A DNA stretch of 64,000 bases from Butyrivibrio sp. MC2013 (GTDB lineage: Bacteria; Bacillota; Clostridia; Lachnospirales; Lachnospiraceae): positions 47,019-111,018 of the forward strand of contig NZ_AUKE01000014.1 in NCBI RefSeq assembly GCF_000424585.1, given 5' to 3'. The translations under genes and the position numbers were made by a program. Positions 26,297 to 34,499 of this stretch are shown one piece after another. Within the stretch, counting starts at the first letter, position 1. Every line of letters begins with the position of its first letter. The notes beneath the pieces are model-generated. The model was not told where the DNA came from. It saw nothing but the letters and a program-made list of their open reading frames with translations, and did not search any database.

Positions 26297-26410
26297 ATCG
26301 TAAAGCTTATATGTTTCTTATAATGTTGATTATGATTTGTGATATCTATATCATATTAAGTATACGACATAGCCGATTTGGATAAAATGCTTGGGAAGGA
26401 AGTTTTGGTG

Positions 26411-27526
26411 GTGGATAAGAACAAGCGAATTGGAAAAAAGCTACTTAACTGTCTCGCAATGATCATTCTGGTGATCGCAGGCGTAGTAGCTGCTGCAAAG
26501 ATATGGAATATATATACAGAAAGCAGGGATAAGGAACGTGCAGAAAGCAATGCTCTTAGTTATATAGAAAGGAAATACGGCTTCACTCCCGTTATCGTAA
26601 GCAGCAAGCGATATATCAGGCACGATTATGATTTTGGGCTGTTCATAAGCCATACATCCAAGGCTACTGATGAATACCGCGTTGATATGATGTATGATGA
26701 CCGGGCTTTTAGTGTTTTTATCCCTTATACTCATGAGACAGATGAGGGAAGGGATGATTATCAGAGCGATGAGATATGCTCTGCCATAGAGGATGGAATC
26801 GCATCGTACTTTGACGGCGAGGTCCTGGCTGTGGATAATTACCAGGATAATAAGATATTGAGCAGGTATACTGTTTCTGAATATTATGATGGAACAAATA
26901 TAGATGCCTTTACCGGGGAGTACAGAGATTATTATATCTATACTACAGGGGCTGACCTTGCAGATACTGAACTTTCCAAGCTTTCAGAAGACTTGGGGGC
27001 TGATAATATATATATCTTTGACTGCAGGTCCAAAGAGGCTTTTGGAGAATTGTATGAGCAGGATCCCTTTGAAATCCTGATACCTAAGATAGCAGACATA
27101 TCCATAGACAGCTGCCTGCCCTATCTGGATGAGGTCCTGATAGGGAAAGGCGGCCCGGAGAAAGAGTATCAAAAGGTCCGGCTTGGAGAATATGGCGGAT
27201 TTATCTATAGCGCTGACAAGGCAAGTGATATTACAATCAGTGAGACTTTAGACCTGGACCCTGTCAAATGGGATAAAGACTGGATAAAAGAAGCTGTGAC
27301 AGAAAGCTGCTCTCTTTCAGCTGACGGTAAGCTCATAATATACTATCCAAAGGCAGCAGGAGCTGATGCCGGTCAAAAACTGACCCTTCTCTATACATAT
27401 ATTGATAAGGATGGCGCCCGAATATATAAGACCAGTCATGACAGTTCTGTATCTGATAGCTACTACATGTTTTATATAAGCGAAGAAGAAATAAATGGTC
27501 TGGTATTTGCAATGGCAAGCTATTAA
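26411..27526 (+). CDS. Membrane-anchored protein of unknown function
   Basis: This protein of about 371 residues has a basic start and one N-terminal membrane span (CLAMIILVIAGVVAAAKIW), then an extracellular region rich in Asp, Glu and Tyr without cysteine pairs or a catalytic motif that I recognise. Starts GTG 26408 and GTG 26411 both follow GGAAGGAAG. It is transcribed away from the glycosyltransferase. I do not recognise a family. Confidence 0.6.
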   Translation: MDKNKRIGKKLLNCLAMIILVIAGVVAAAKIWNIYTESRDKERAESNALSYIERKYGFTPVIVSSKRYIRHDYDFGLFISHTSKATDEYRVDMMYDDRAFSVFIPYTHETDEGRDDYQSDEICSAIEDGIASYFDGEVLAVDNYQDNKILSRYTVSEYYDGTNIDAFTGEYRDYYIYTTGADLADTELSKLSEDLGADNIYIFDCRSKEAFGELYEQDPFEILIPKIADISIDSCLPYLDEVLIGKGGPEKEYQKVRLGEYGGFIYSADKASDITISETLDLDPVKWDKDWIKEAVTESCSLSADGKLIIYYPKAAGADAGQKLTLLYTYIDKDGARIYKTSHDSSVSDSYYMFYISEEEINGLVFAMASY

Positions 27527-27626
27527 GTCAGATGATATGGAATTAATGCTTGTAAGATACCGGGCTGGGTCCGGATCATATACGGCTGATCCACATTAGA
27601 CATAAAAACGCGGGGAGGACTGGCAA

Positions 27627-28430
27627 ATGAGGAAAAACGGCTGTGTGGAAGTAGGTAATACTGATATGTATTATGCGGCTTTTGGCGAAGGGGCAAAGAT
27701 ACTGGTTGTATTACCCGGTTTATCAGACGGCTTTTGGACCGTAAAGGGGAAAGCATGGCTCCTTGCAGGTTCATACAGGCGTTTCTTTAAAGACTATACA
27801 GTCTATATGTTCAGCAGGAAAAATGATCTTCCAAAGAAATATACAATAAAAGAGATGGCTGATGATCAGGCGCTGGCAATGAAAAGCCTGGGGATAGATA
27901 AGGCTATGGTCATGGGAGTATCCCAGGGCGGGATGGTGGCCCAGCTCCTGGCAGCAAATTATCCGGAACTGGTGGAGAAACTGATACTGGTGGTGACAGC
28001 TCCCTATGCCAATGACACTATAAAAAGCGTAGTTTCAAAGTGGATAGATATGACAAGTTCGGATACGCATGCGGCTCTCATGCTGGATACAGCTGATAAG
28101 GTATATACCAGGGAGTATAACGAGAAGAATGGTAAATACCTTTCTCTGGTAGCCGGATTAACAAAGCCTGCAAGCTATGACCGCTTTCTATCCAATGCTA
28201 ATGCGATACTTTCTTTTGACGCGAGAGAAGAGCTGCCCAAAATAACATGTCCAACCCTTATCATGTCAGGAAACAGGGATGAAACAGTTGGAAATGATGC
28301 TCCATATGAACTGAATGCAGGTATTGCAGGCAGTGAACTGATGATCTTTGATGGCCTGGGACATGGCCTTTTTGAAGAAGATAGGGAATTCTATAATAAG
28401 GTATATGATTATTGTGAGTCTTATAGATAA
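27627..28430 (+). CDS. Alpha/beta hydrolase
   Basis: This 267-residue protein has an alpha/beta-hydrolase fold. The nucleophile elbow is GVSQGG (in MVMGVSQGGMVAQLLAANYP), the acid is likely in CPTLIMSGNRDETVG, and the histidine is in FDGLGHGLFEE. The N-terminal oxyanion strand is VVLPGLSDG. There is no signal peptide. The start ATG 27627 follows GGGGAGG. Substrate unknown; esterase, lipase or C-C hydrolase activity is possible. Confidence 0.88.
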   Translation: MRKNGCVEVGNTDMYYAAFGEGAKILVVLPGLSDGFWTVKGKAWLLAGSYRRFFKDYTVYMFSRKNDLPKKYTIKEMADDQALAMKSLGIDKAMVMGVSQGGMVAQLLAANYPELVEKLILVVTAPYANDTIKSVVSKWIDMTSSDTHAALMLDTADKVYTREYNEKNGKYLSLVAGLTKPASYDRFLSNANAILSFDAREELPKITCPTLIMSGNRDETVGNDAPYELNAGIAGSELMIFDGLGHGLFEEDREFYNKVYDYCESYR

Positions 28431-28434
28431 AATG

Positions 28435-28479
28435 CTCCCCGGAGAAGGCATTATATAGTCTGCTCCGGGGAGTATTTTT
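28435..28479. terminator. Bidirectional terminator between convergent genes
   Basis: CTCCCCGGAG (28435-28444) pairs with CTCCGGGGAG (28463-28472), followed by TATTTTT. It separates the hydrolase gene from the convergent GH4 gene. Confidence 0.85.
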
Positions 28480-28491
28480 GAAAGGAAAGAA

Positions 28492-29826
28492 TCATTTGTA
28501 CATTGACATATATTCGCCGTGAGCTTCTATGAGTTCATCCATCATCTTCTTCATATCAGAGATTGAGAGAGCGGCAGCGCATCTGGGCTCTAGCATTATG
28601 GCGCGGAGGATATCCTCTTTTCTCCTGGTTCGGGCAGCCTCTATGGTGAGGAGCTGGGCATTTATATTGGTCATGTTCATGGCTGCAAGTACAGGCGGTA
28701 GGCTTCCTATGCGGGTAGGGTGGATACCGTATGCGTCTACCAGGCAGGGCACTTCTACGCAGGCATTCTCAGGAAAGTCTGCTATAAGGTGTCCGGTATT
28801 AAGGACATTACCGCCTATGGAGTAGGGCTTTCCCGTTACAACAGCTTCCATGATGTAGGAGGCGTACTCGCCTGAACGCTCATGGCTGAGCTTATTGTCG
28901 GAGAGGAGCTCATTGCTCCTGCTCTCCCAGTCTTTTATCTGATTTATGCAGCGCCTTGGGTACTCATCCAGAGGGATGTTGAATTCATCAATAAGCTCCG
29001 GGTATTTCTCTTTGATATAAAAAGGATTGTATTCAGCGTTGTGCTCACTGGATTCAGTACAGTAGTAGCCAAGCTTATCTATATAATCATAGCGGACCAT
29101 GTCATTATGCTTTTTTGTCTTATTTTTCTCCGCGGCCCTTCTTTTGATCTCGGGATAGAGGTCATTGCCGTACTTATCCTGTATAGACAAGAGCCAGGCC
29201 ATATGGTTGATGCCTGCTATGAGCTCTTTTCTCCCTTCCAGCTTGTCCTCCATGTCAAGAGCGGATAGGAGTCCGTGGGAGCAGCACTGTACGCTATGGC
29301 AGAGGCCTACTGTCTTGATGCTGCTGTAGCGGCTGACATAGCCTGTGAGCATGGCCATGGGATTGGTGTAGTTCATAAAGAGGGCATTCGGGCATACCTC
29401 CTCCATGTCACGTGTAAAATCTTCCATGACAGGGATGGTACGAAGGGCACGCATGATGCCGCCTATACCCATGGTGTCGGCGATGGTCTGACGTATGCCG
29501 TATTTCTTAGGGATCTCAAAGTCAATGATGGTGCAGGGATCATAGCCGCCTACCTGTATGGTATTGACTACAAAGGTAGCATCTCTGAGAGCATCCTTTC
29601 GTTTGTTCGGGCCCAGGTAGGAGGATATCACAGCCTTGCCGTCATTGACGTTTTTGTTGAGAGTAGTGATCAGACGGTAGCTCTCCTCCAGCCTCTTGCC
29701 ATCAATATCATAGAGGGCTATCTCGCAATCCTTTAGCGCAGGAGTAGATAATACGTCTCCTGCAACATTCTTGGTAAATACAGTGCTTCCGGCACCCATA
29801 AGGGTGATCTTGAGTTTCGGGCTCAT
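28492..29826 (-). CDS. GH4 NAD-dependent alpha-glycosidase (MelA/AglA type)
   Basis: This 444-residue enzyme has the GH4 Rossmann start (KITLMGAGSTVFTKNVAGD) and the catalytic-site segments MNYTNPMAML, GLCHSVQ (Cys and His for the metal ion) and GINHMAWL. These are typical of alpha-galactosidase/alpha-glucosidase members using NAD and Mn2+. ATG 29826 begins right before the NAD motif; GGAGG lies 12 bases upstream, and the longer open frame is non-conserved. It is divergent from an AraC-type regulator that probably controls it. Confidence 0.9.
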   Translation of the reverse strand: MSPKLKITLMGAGSTVFTKNVAGDVLSTPALKDCEIALYDIDGKRLEESYRLITTLNKNVNDGKAVISSYLGPNKRKDALRDATFVVNTIQVGGYDPCTIIDFEIPKKYGIRQTIADTMGIGGIMRALRTIPVMEDFTRDMEEVCPNALFMNYTNPMAMLTGYVSRYSSIKTVGLCHSVQCCSHGLLSALDMEDKLEGRKELIAGINHMAWLLSIQDKYGNDLYPEIKRRAAEKNKTKKHNDMVRYDYIDKLGYYCTESSEHNAEYNPFYIKEKYPELIDEFNIPLDEYPRRCINQIKDWESRSNELLSDNKLSHERSGEYASYIMEAVVTGKPYSIGGNVLNTGHLIADFPENACVEVPCLVDAYGIHPTRIGSLPPVLAAMNMTNINAQLLTIEAARTRRKEDILRAIMLEPRCAAALSISDMKKMMDELIEAHGEYMSMYK

Positions 29827-30080
29827 AGGATCAATTAACCTCCGTTTGTAATATGACCTTGCTTTCATGCATATTTGACGCAGCAGATTGGGCATGAAAG
29901 AAGGTTGTTGGCCTTTCTTTGGTAAAAAGATTAAATTGCTGCTATTTGTATATATTTGATTCTTATATACTATTTGCTTTAAAGCTAAATAAATCATAAC
30001 ATATAGATGTATCAATTCTATTGGATAATGGAATCTATATTTGGTAATAGGGAAGATGCATCAGGCGAAAGGCGGGAAGG

Positions 30081-30887
30081 ATGAATGTAAAGAGTAAGCA
30101 CATTGTAAGAGAACAGATCATGGGACAGCGCTATGCAGGGCGTAGTATATACAACGACCTGCTACCTGTCATATATGGCTACGAAGCCTGCAAGCCAGGG
30201 CACAGCTTTGGACCGGCAGTGAGATCCCATTATCTATTGCATTATGTACTTGAGGGAGAGGGCGAGTTTATTAGAAGAGGAGAGACCTACAAGGTTCATA
30301 AGGGAGATATCTTCGTGATAGAGCCTGATGAAGTGACCACCTACAGGACTGGAAATATAAAGCCTTGGGAATATTCCTGGCTGGGCTTTGAATTTTTGGG
30401 AGGGCAGCATCCTGCCTGCCTTGATAGTCCCGTGATCCATAAGGCACCTGTAAGGCAGATATTTACTCAGATCAAAGAGCACCTTTCAGATGAGGAATAT
30501 AACGAGAGGATATTCATACTCTGCTGCGAGCTTATGATGACCCTCTCTGCCCGCACAGGCAGTGGCAGCAGGGACAATGATTATGCGGAGTATACCAGGA
30601 ACTATCTTGACAGAGTCTATATGCAGCATGTGACCATACAGGAGATCGCAGACTCCCTTTTTATAGACAGGAGATACCTCACAGCACTCTTTCATGACAG
30701 CTTTGGGCTATCACCCAAGGAGTATCTTACAGAACTAAGGCTAAGGAAAGCTACAGAGTTTCTGGAACTGGGCTACAGCGTCAGCGAGACAGCCATGATG
30801 ACAGGCTTTGGGGATATAGCCAACTTCTCCAGAAAATACAAAGCCTACCACGGTGTCTCGCCCTCAAGGACCGGGAAAGGCAGGTAA
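30081..30887 (+). CDS. AraC-family sugar-responsive regulator
   Basis: This 268-residue regulator has an N-terminal cupin-like sugar-binding domain (GEGEFIRRGETYKVHKGDIF) and two C-terminal helix-turn-helix motifs (IQEIADSLFIDRRYLTALFH; VSETAMMTGFGDIANFSRKY). It is transcribed away from the GH4 gene across a 254-bp AT-rich gap that must hold both promoters, and is probably its activator in response to an alpha-galactoside or alpha-glucoside. Confidence 0.93.
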   Translation: MNVKSKHIVREQIMGQRYAGRSIYNDLLPVIYGYEACKPGHSFGPAVRSHYLLHYVLEGEGEFIRRGETYKVHKGDIFVIEPDEVTTYRTGNIKPWEYSWLGFEFLGGQHPACLDSPVIHKAPVRQIFTQIKEHLSDEEYNERIFILCCELMMTLSARTGSGSRDNDYAEYTRNYLDRVYMQHVTIQEIADSLFIDRRYLTALFHDSFGLSPKEYLTELRLRKATEFLELGYSVSETAMMTGFGDIANFSRKYKAYHGVSPSRTGKGR

Positions 30888-30896
30888 GACATGTTT

Positions 30897-31203
30897 GTTC
30901 ACTAGCTGGGAGAAAGGATAGATGCTGCTGCATAAGTTATTATCCACGTTCGCAGTACTTCAAATGGTGTTTTACTTTATTCTTCCGCAGCCTTCCTTTT
31001 AATGCGCCACACTCGAAAAAACTCCGGGCTTTCAGCCCGTTCAGACAATTTTCTCGTGGGCGCTTTGAAGGCTGCGTATGAAGAATAAGTAAAACCTATA
31101 TTCTTGGATAAAGCTTCCAAGAATATAGTCCATTTGAAGTAAAGGCTCACTTTGTATAATAACTTATGCAGCAGCGTGCTGGCATTTTATACAGTGAGTG
31201 AAC
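30897..31203. repeat. 307-bp nested palindromic element (possible structured RNA or palindromic mobile element)
   Basis: The arms nest from outside in: GTTCACT (30897) with AGTGAAC (to 31203); a perfect 20-bp stem (30924-30943 with 31156-31175, GCTGCTGCATAAGTTATTAT); a perfect 11-bp stem (30957-30967 with 31130-31140); a 16-bp stem with one bulge (30969-30985 with 31080-31095); a perfect 10-bp stem (30986-30995 with 31067-31076); and a CGGGCT/AGCCCG hairpin at 31025-31039. A separate 13-bp hairpin sits on the 3' side (31096-31128). No open reading frame explains it. It fills the gap between the AraC and CcdA-TlpA genes. Its ends match the 113-bp element at 26184. Confidence 0.85.
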
Positions 31204-31245
31204 TTAAGTAAGTTTTTTCTTACCTGCTTAATATTTTCTGCGTAC

Positions 31246-31275
31246 TTGATAAGAAAATTGTACTGCCTGTATCAT
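31246..31275 (+). promoter_or_regulatory. Probable sigma-A promoter for the ccdA-tlpA gene
   Basis: TTGATA (31246-31251) and TATCAT (31270-31275) are 18 bases apart, about 85 bases upstream of the start codon. Confidence 0.5.
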
Positions 31276-31359
31276 AGATAGAGATGATTAATAGTTATAG
31301 CAATGAACTGCAGAGTGAAATATAGATTATTGTAAATGATTGTGATTTTAGGAGATGCT

Positions 31360-32727
31360 ATGGATCTTTCATCAAATATCAGTTTGCCATTTATAACAGT
31401 TTTTATTCAGGGGCTTATCAGCTTCTTCTCTCCCTGTGTGCTGCCTCTTATCCCTATATATCTGGGATATCTCTCAGGTGGTACGGCCTCAAGGGATGAG
31501 GATGGGAGATATCATTATGACCGCAAAAAGGTCATGGTAAATACCATCTTTTTTGTTATAGGGATCAGCTTTGCTTTCTTTCTTCTGGGTATAGCTATGA
31601 CAGGTATTGGCAGGTTCTTTAGTGGGAATCAGCTGCTCTTTGCGAGGATAGGAGGCGTCATAATATTTTTCTTTGGCCTCTATCAGCTAGGATTCTTTGG
31701 AGATAGCAGGCTCCTTAGTGCTGAGTACAAGCTGCCCATCAGGCTGGACGGTATGCAGATGTCTCCAGTGACAGCGCTTATAATGGGCTTTGTATTTAGC
31801 TTTGCCTGGACTCCCTGCGTGGGCCCTACTTTGTCCAGCGTGCTGATACTGGCTTCATCAGCCTCCAGGACTGCCACGGGCTTTATGCTCATAGGGGTGT
31901 ATACACTGGGATATGTGATACCCTTTATAGCTATTGGCCTATTTACTTCCCAGCTCTTGGAATATCTGAGCAGACACAGGAATATTGTGAAATATACAGT
32001 GAAGATAGGCGGAGCATTGATGCTGCTCATAGGTCTGCTCATGTTCACAGGGACCATGAATGACATCAGCGGCTATATGACCAGGATCACAGCTTCGAAT
32101 AGCGCTGGTATGGATGTGAAAGATACTGACTATGACAGCAGTGATGAATCAGAAGATGTTCAGTTTGATAATGATACAGCCACTCAGTCAGAGGATGCTA
32201 TAGAAGATGTAGATACATCTGATGCAGCTAATGTGGATAGATCAGCTGATGATGATGCTGATACTGTTGCGGAGGAGGAACTGATCCCTGCTCCGGATTT
32301 TACTCTTACAGATCAGTATGGTGAAACCCATAGTCTGTCTGATTACAAGGGCAAGATCGTATTCATGAATTTCTGGGCGACCTGGTGCCCGCCATGCAGA
32401 GAAGAGTTGCCATATATCCAGGAGCTCTATGAGGAATATGCTTCCCTTGAGGATAGTGACGTGGTATTTCTGGGAGTGACCTTCCCGGATCTGGGGAGTG
32501 AGACCAGTGTCAGCGGCGTGACTGAGTTTATGGATGAGAATGGATATAGCTTCCCTGTACTTATGGATACTGAGCACGAGCTTATGGCGCCTTATTACAT
32601 CACGTCCTTCCCCACTACCTTTATCATAGATCCTGATGGTAAGGTGCTGGGCTACATACCAGGAGGTATGACGAAGGATATCATGGAGGATGTGATCGCT
32701 CAGGCAAGGGATATAAGCGGATCATAA
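31360..32727 (+). CDS. CcdA-TlpA fusion: thiol-disulfide electron carrier with exported thioredoxin domain
   Basis: This 455-residue protein joins two functions. Residues 1-230 are a CcdA/DsbD-type membrane domain with six spans and the paired cysteines in FFSPCVLPLIPIYLG and FAWTPCVGPTLSS, which pass electrons from cytosolic thioredoxin. An Asp/Glu/Ser-rich linker of about 75 residues follows. The C-terminal ~140 residues are a TlpA/ResA-type thioredoxin fold with NFWATWCPPCREE and the cis-Pro in SFPTTFII. It would reduce extracytoplasmic disulfides. ATG 31360 is chosen because AGGAG precedes it; an upstream ATG at 31336 has no ribosome site. Confidence 0.92.
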   Translation: MDLSSNISLPFITVFIQGLISFFSPCVLPLIPIYLGYLSGGTASRDEDGRYHYDRKKVMVNTIFFVIGISFAFFLLGIAMTGIGRFFSGNQLLFARIGGVIIFFFGLYQLGFFGDSRLLSAEYKLPIRLDGMQMSPVTALIMGFVFSFAWTPCVGPTLSSVLILASSASRTATGFMLIGVYTLGYVIPFIAIGLFTSQLLEYLSRHRNIVKYTVKIGGALMLLIGLLMFTGTMNDISGYMTRITASNSAGMDVKDTDYDSSDESEDVQFDNDTATQSEDAIEDVDTSDAANVDRSADDDADTVAEEELIPAPDFTLTDQYGETHSLSDYKGKIVFMNFWATWCPPCREELPYIQELYEEYASLEDSDVVFLGVTFPDLGSETSVSGVTEFMDENGYSFPVLMDTEHELMAPYYITSFPTTFIIDPDGKVLGYIPGGMTKDIMEDVIAQARDISGS

Positions 32728-32850
32728 AATGGAATAAATATGTTTATTTTGCTGCTCTAAGTCTTCACTAAATGGGGCGCAGTCATTATACTATACTCTC
32801 GTAGTGATCATATGGCAGCAAATGCTGCAAAGGAGAGTGTGTAAATAATA

Positions 32851-33666
32851 ATGATTGATGCTTATGAAACTGAAAGAAGAGAAAAAATCGTAACTGTATG
32901 GAATGTGATTACGGCGTTTGTGATGCTATCCCAGGTAGGGGCAATCATCTTAAGACATACAAATGTGATCAGCCCAAAGATCATGTTCATGCTGCTGGGT
33001 ACCCTGCCGTGGATCAGATTTATATATGCACTGATCTTTTCAGATATAACAGTATGGAATGAATATAACAGGAGAAAAAGTGAGCACCAGGTAAGGAAGA
33101 CCAAAGAGTGGAAAAGGACTCATATATGCTTTTTCACCGGCTATGCTTTTATAGTACAGGACATCATCTTCATCTATGATATCTTTGCAATGATGATGGA
33201 GATACAGATACACAAGGGTTATAAAGTCCTGCTTATGATCTGGCTGGCAGTACTTGTGCTGATGCTGCTCATAGGATATATGCGTATAAGCGATGATGAG
33301 AAGAAGCTGCAGATGGGCTATTATGGTGTTCTTATGGCAATATTTATAGGACTGACTGTTAATACCAGCTGCTACTATCTAAGCAGTGCTCCAAGGTACG
33401 AAAAATGCTCATATCTGTCCAGGTCTTATAGCAAATCCAGGAAGGGACCGGCCACATATTATGTGACTGTAGAGCTGGCAGATGGCAGTACAGCAGAGAG
33501 CGAGGTTAGTAGTAGCCTCTATAAGGCTGCTAGTTATACCGATCTGGTAGCCAGCATAAGTGATGGCCCTTTTGGCATCGAGTATCTTAGAGTACACGAA
33601 TTAACCCCGCATTATGATTGGGGCGAAGTGCTAAAGAACAGGATTGAAAGTATCAAAAACGAGTGA
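32851..33666 (+). CDS. Four-span membrane protein of unknown function
   Basis: This 271-residue protein has about four membrane spans in the first ~180 residues (VITAFVMLSQVGAIIL; IMFMLLGTLPWIRFIYALIF; VLLMIWLAVLVLMLLIGYM; YYGVLMAIFIGLTVNTSCY), then a soluble C-terminal domain of ~90 residues. The start ATG 32851 follows GGAGAGTG rather far upstream. I do not recognise a family. It lies just before the TPP riboswitch and is transcribed separately. Confidence 0.65.
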   Translation: MIDAYETERREKIVTVWNVITAFVMLSQVGAIILRHTNVISPKIMFMLLGTLPWIRFIYALIFSDITVWNEYNRRKSEHQVRKTKEWKRTHICFFTGYAFIVQDIIFIYDIFAMMMEIQIHKGYKVLLMIWLAVLVLMLLIGYMRISDDEKKLQMGYYGVLMAIFIGLTVNTSCYYLSSAPRYEKCSYLSRSYSKSRKGPATYYVTVELADGSTAESEVSSSLYKAASYTDLVASISDGPFGIEYLRVHELTPHYDWGEVLKNRIESIKNE

Positions 33667-33683
33667 ATTGATATATTTGTCAC

Positions 33684-33711
33684 TTGACATCCCTAAATAT
33701 CCGGATAAAAT
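33684..33711 (+). promoter_or_regulatory. Promoter of the thiamin operon
   Basis: TTGACA (33684-33689) and TAAAAT (33706-33711) are 16 bases apart and lie just upstream of the TPP riboswitch. Confidence 0.7.
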
Positions 33712-33765
33712 AGGAAAGGTCGAGAGGCTGTGACGGTTAGTATATAACCGCATGGTAATAACTAA

Positions 33766-33860
33766 ATAGTAGCGGGAGCTTGTATACAGGCTGAGAGGAA
33801 GGTGTGACCTTCGACCGAGAACCTGATTTGGATAATGCCAACGTAGGGATGCCTGTTTAG
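33766..33860 (+). ncRNA. TPP riboswitch (THI element) aptamer
   Basis: The conserved TPP aptamer core is present: GGGAGC, then CAGGCTGAGAGG, then GACCGAGAACCTGATTTGG, then ATAATGCCAACGTAGGGA. A terminator follows at 33887 and the thiamin genes after it, so thiamin pyrophosphate should switch off transcription. Confidence 0.96.
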
Positions 33861-33886
33861 AGCATAGTGAATAGGAATAACACGTA

Positions 33887-33917
33887 CGGAGTACCCTGTC
33901 GGGTGCTCCGCTTTTTT
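33887..33917 (+). terminator. Expression-platform terminator of the TPP riboswitch
   Basis: CGGAGTACCC (33887-33896) pairs with GGGTGCTCCG (33901-33910), one G-T pair, with CTTTTTT after it. It lies 26 bases after the aptamer and 48 bases before the thiW start. Confidence 0.9.
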
Positions 33918-33965
33918 GATGCATTTTCAGGTGTATCAGAGTTTCCTGCTGACGGGAGGAGAAAT

Positions 33966-34499
33966 ATGAGAAAGTACAATTTGCTTCGAATGGTGATGAT
34001 GGGAATGCTAATTGCAATAGGCGTGGTGATATCACCGCTCCTTAGAGTGGAAGGTATGTGCCCCATGGCTCATCTGATCAACATTACTGCAGCAGTGTTT
34101 CTGGGACCTGTAGATGCCTTTGTGGTAGCGCTTTGTATAGGCGTGATCAGGATGGCAGTGATGGGGATACCACCTCTTGCTCTTACGGGAGCAGTGTTTG
34201 GGGCAGGCCTCTCCGGGATATTGTACAAGCTGTCAAAGGGCAGGATCTGGGCTGCAGTAGTGGGAGAGATCATAGGTACAGGTATCATAGGTGCTATAGT
34301 GTCATATCCTGTTATGACCTATATCTGGGGAAAGACCGGCCTGACCTGGCTCTTCTACGTTCCTTCATTTATCTGCGGTACTCTGATAGGTGGCAGTATT
34401 GCTGCAATATTTCTGTACCAACTGCAGAGAATGGGAGCTCTTAGCGTTATAAGGCAGAGACTGGGATCATATAAAGAGACAGAAAGGAGAGCTGCATGA
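33966..34499 (+). CDS. thiW: ThiW, ECF transporter substrate-binding subunit for the thiazole precursor
   Basis: This 177-residue membrane protein has about five to six spans and the ThiW family look (LLRMVMMGMLIAIGVVISPL, GMCPMAHLINITAAVFLGP). ThiW is the predicted S-component for hydroxyethylthiazole uptake with a shared ECF module. ATG 33966 follows GGGAGGAG; the longer frame would start inside the riboswitch. Its stop overlaps the thiM-thiE start. Together with thiM and without thiG/thiH/thiS in the window it indicates thiazole salvage. Confidence 0.9.
   Translation: MRKYNLLRMVMMGMLIAIGVVISPLLRVEGMCPMAHLINITAAVFLGPVDAFVVALCIGVIRMAVMGIPPLALTGAVFGAGLSGILYKLSKGRIWAAVVGEIIGTGIIGAIVSYPVMTYIWGKTGLTWLFYVPSFICGTLIGGSIAAIFLYQLQRMGALSVIRQRLGSYKETERRAA

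Noticed and set aside
28882..29736. Long plus-strand frames opposite the GH4 gene
   Set aside because: They lie opposite a clear conserved enzyme and show no family motifs or ribosome sites.
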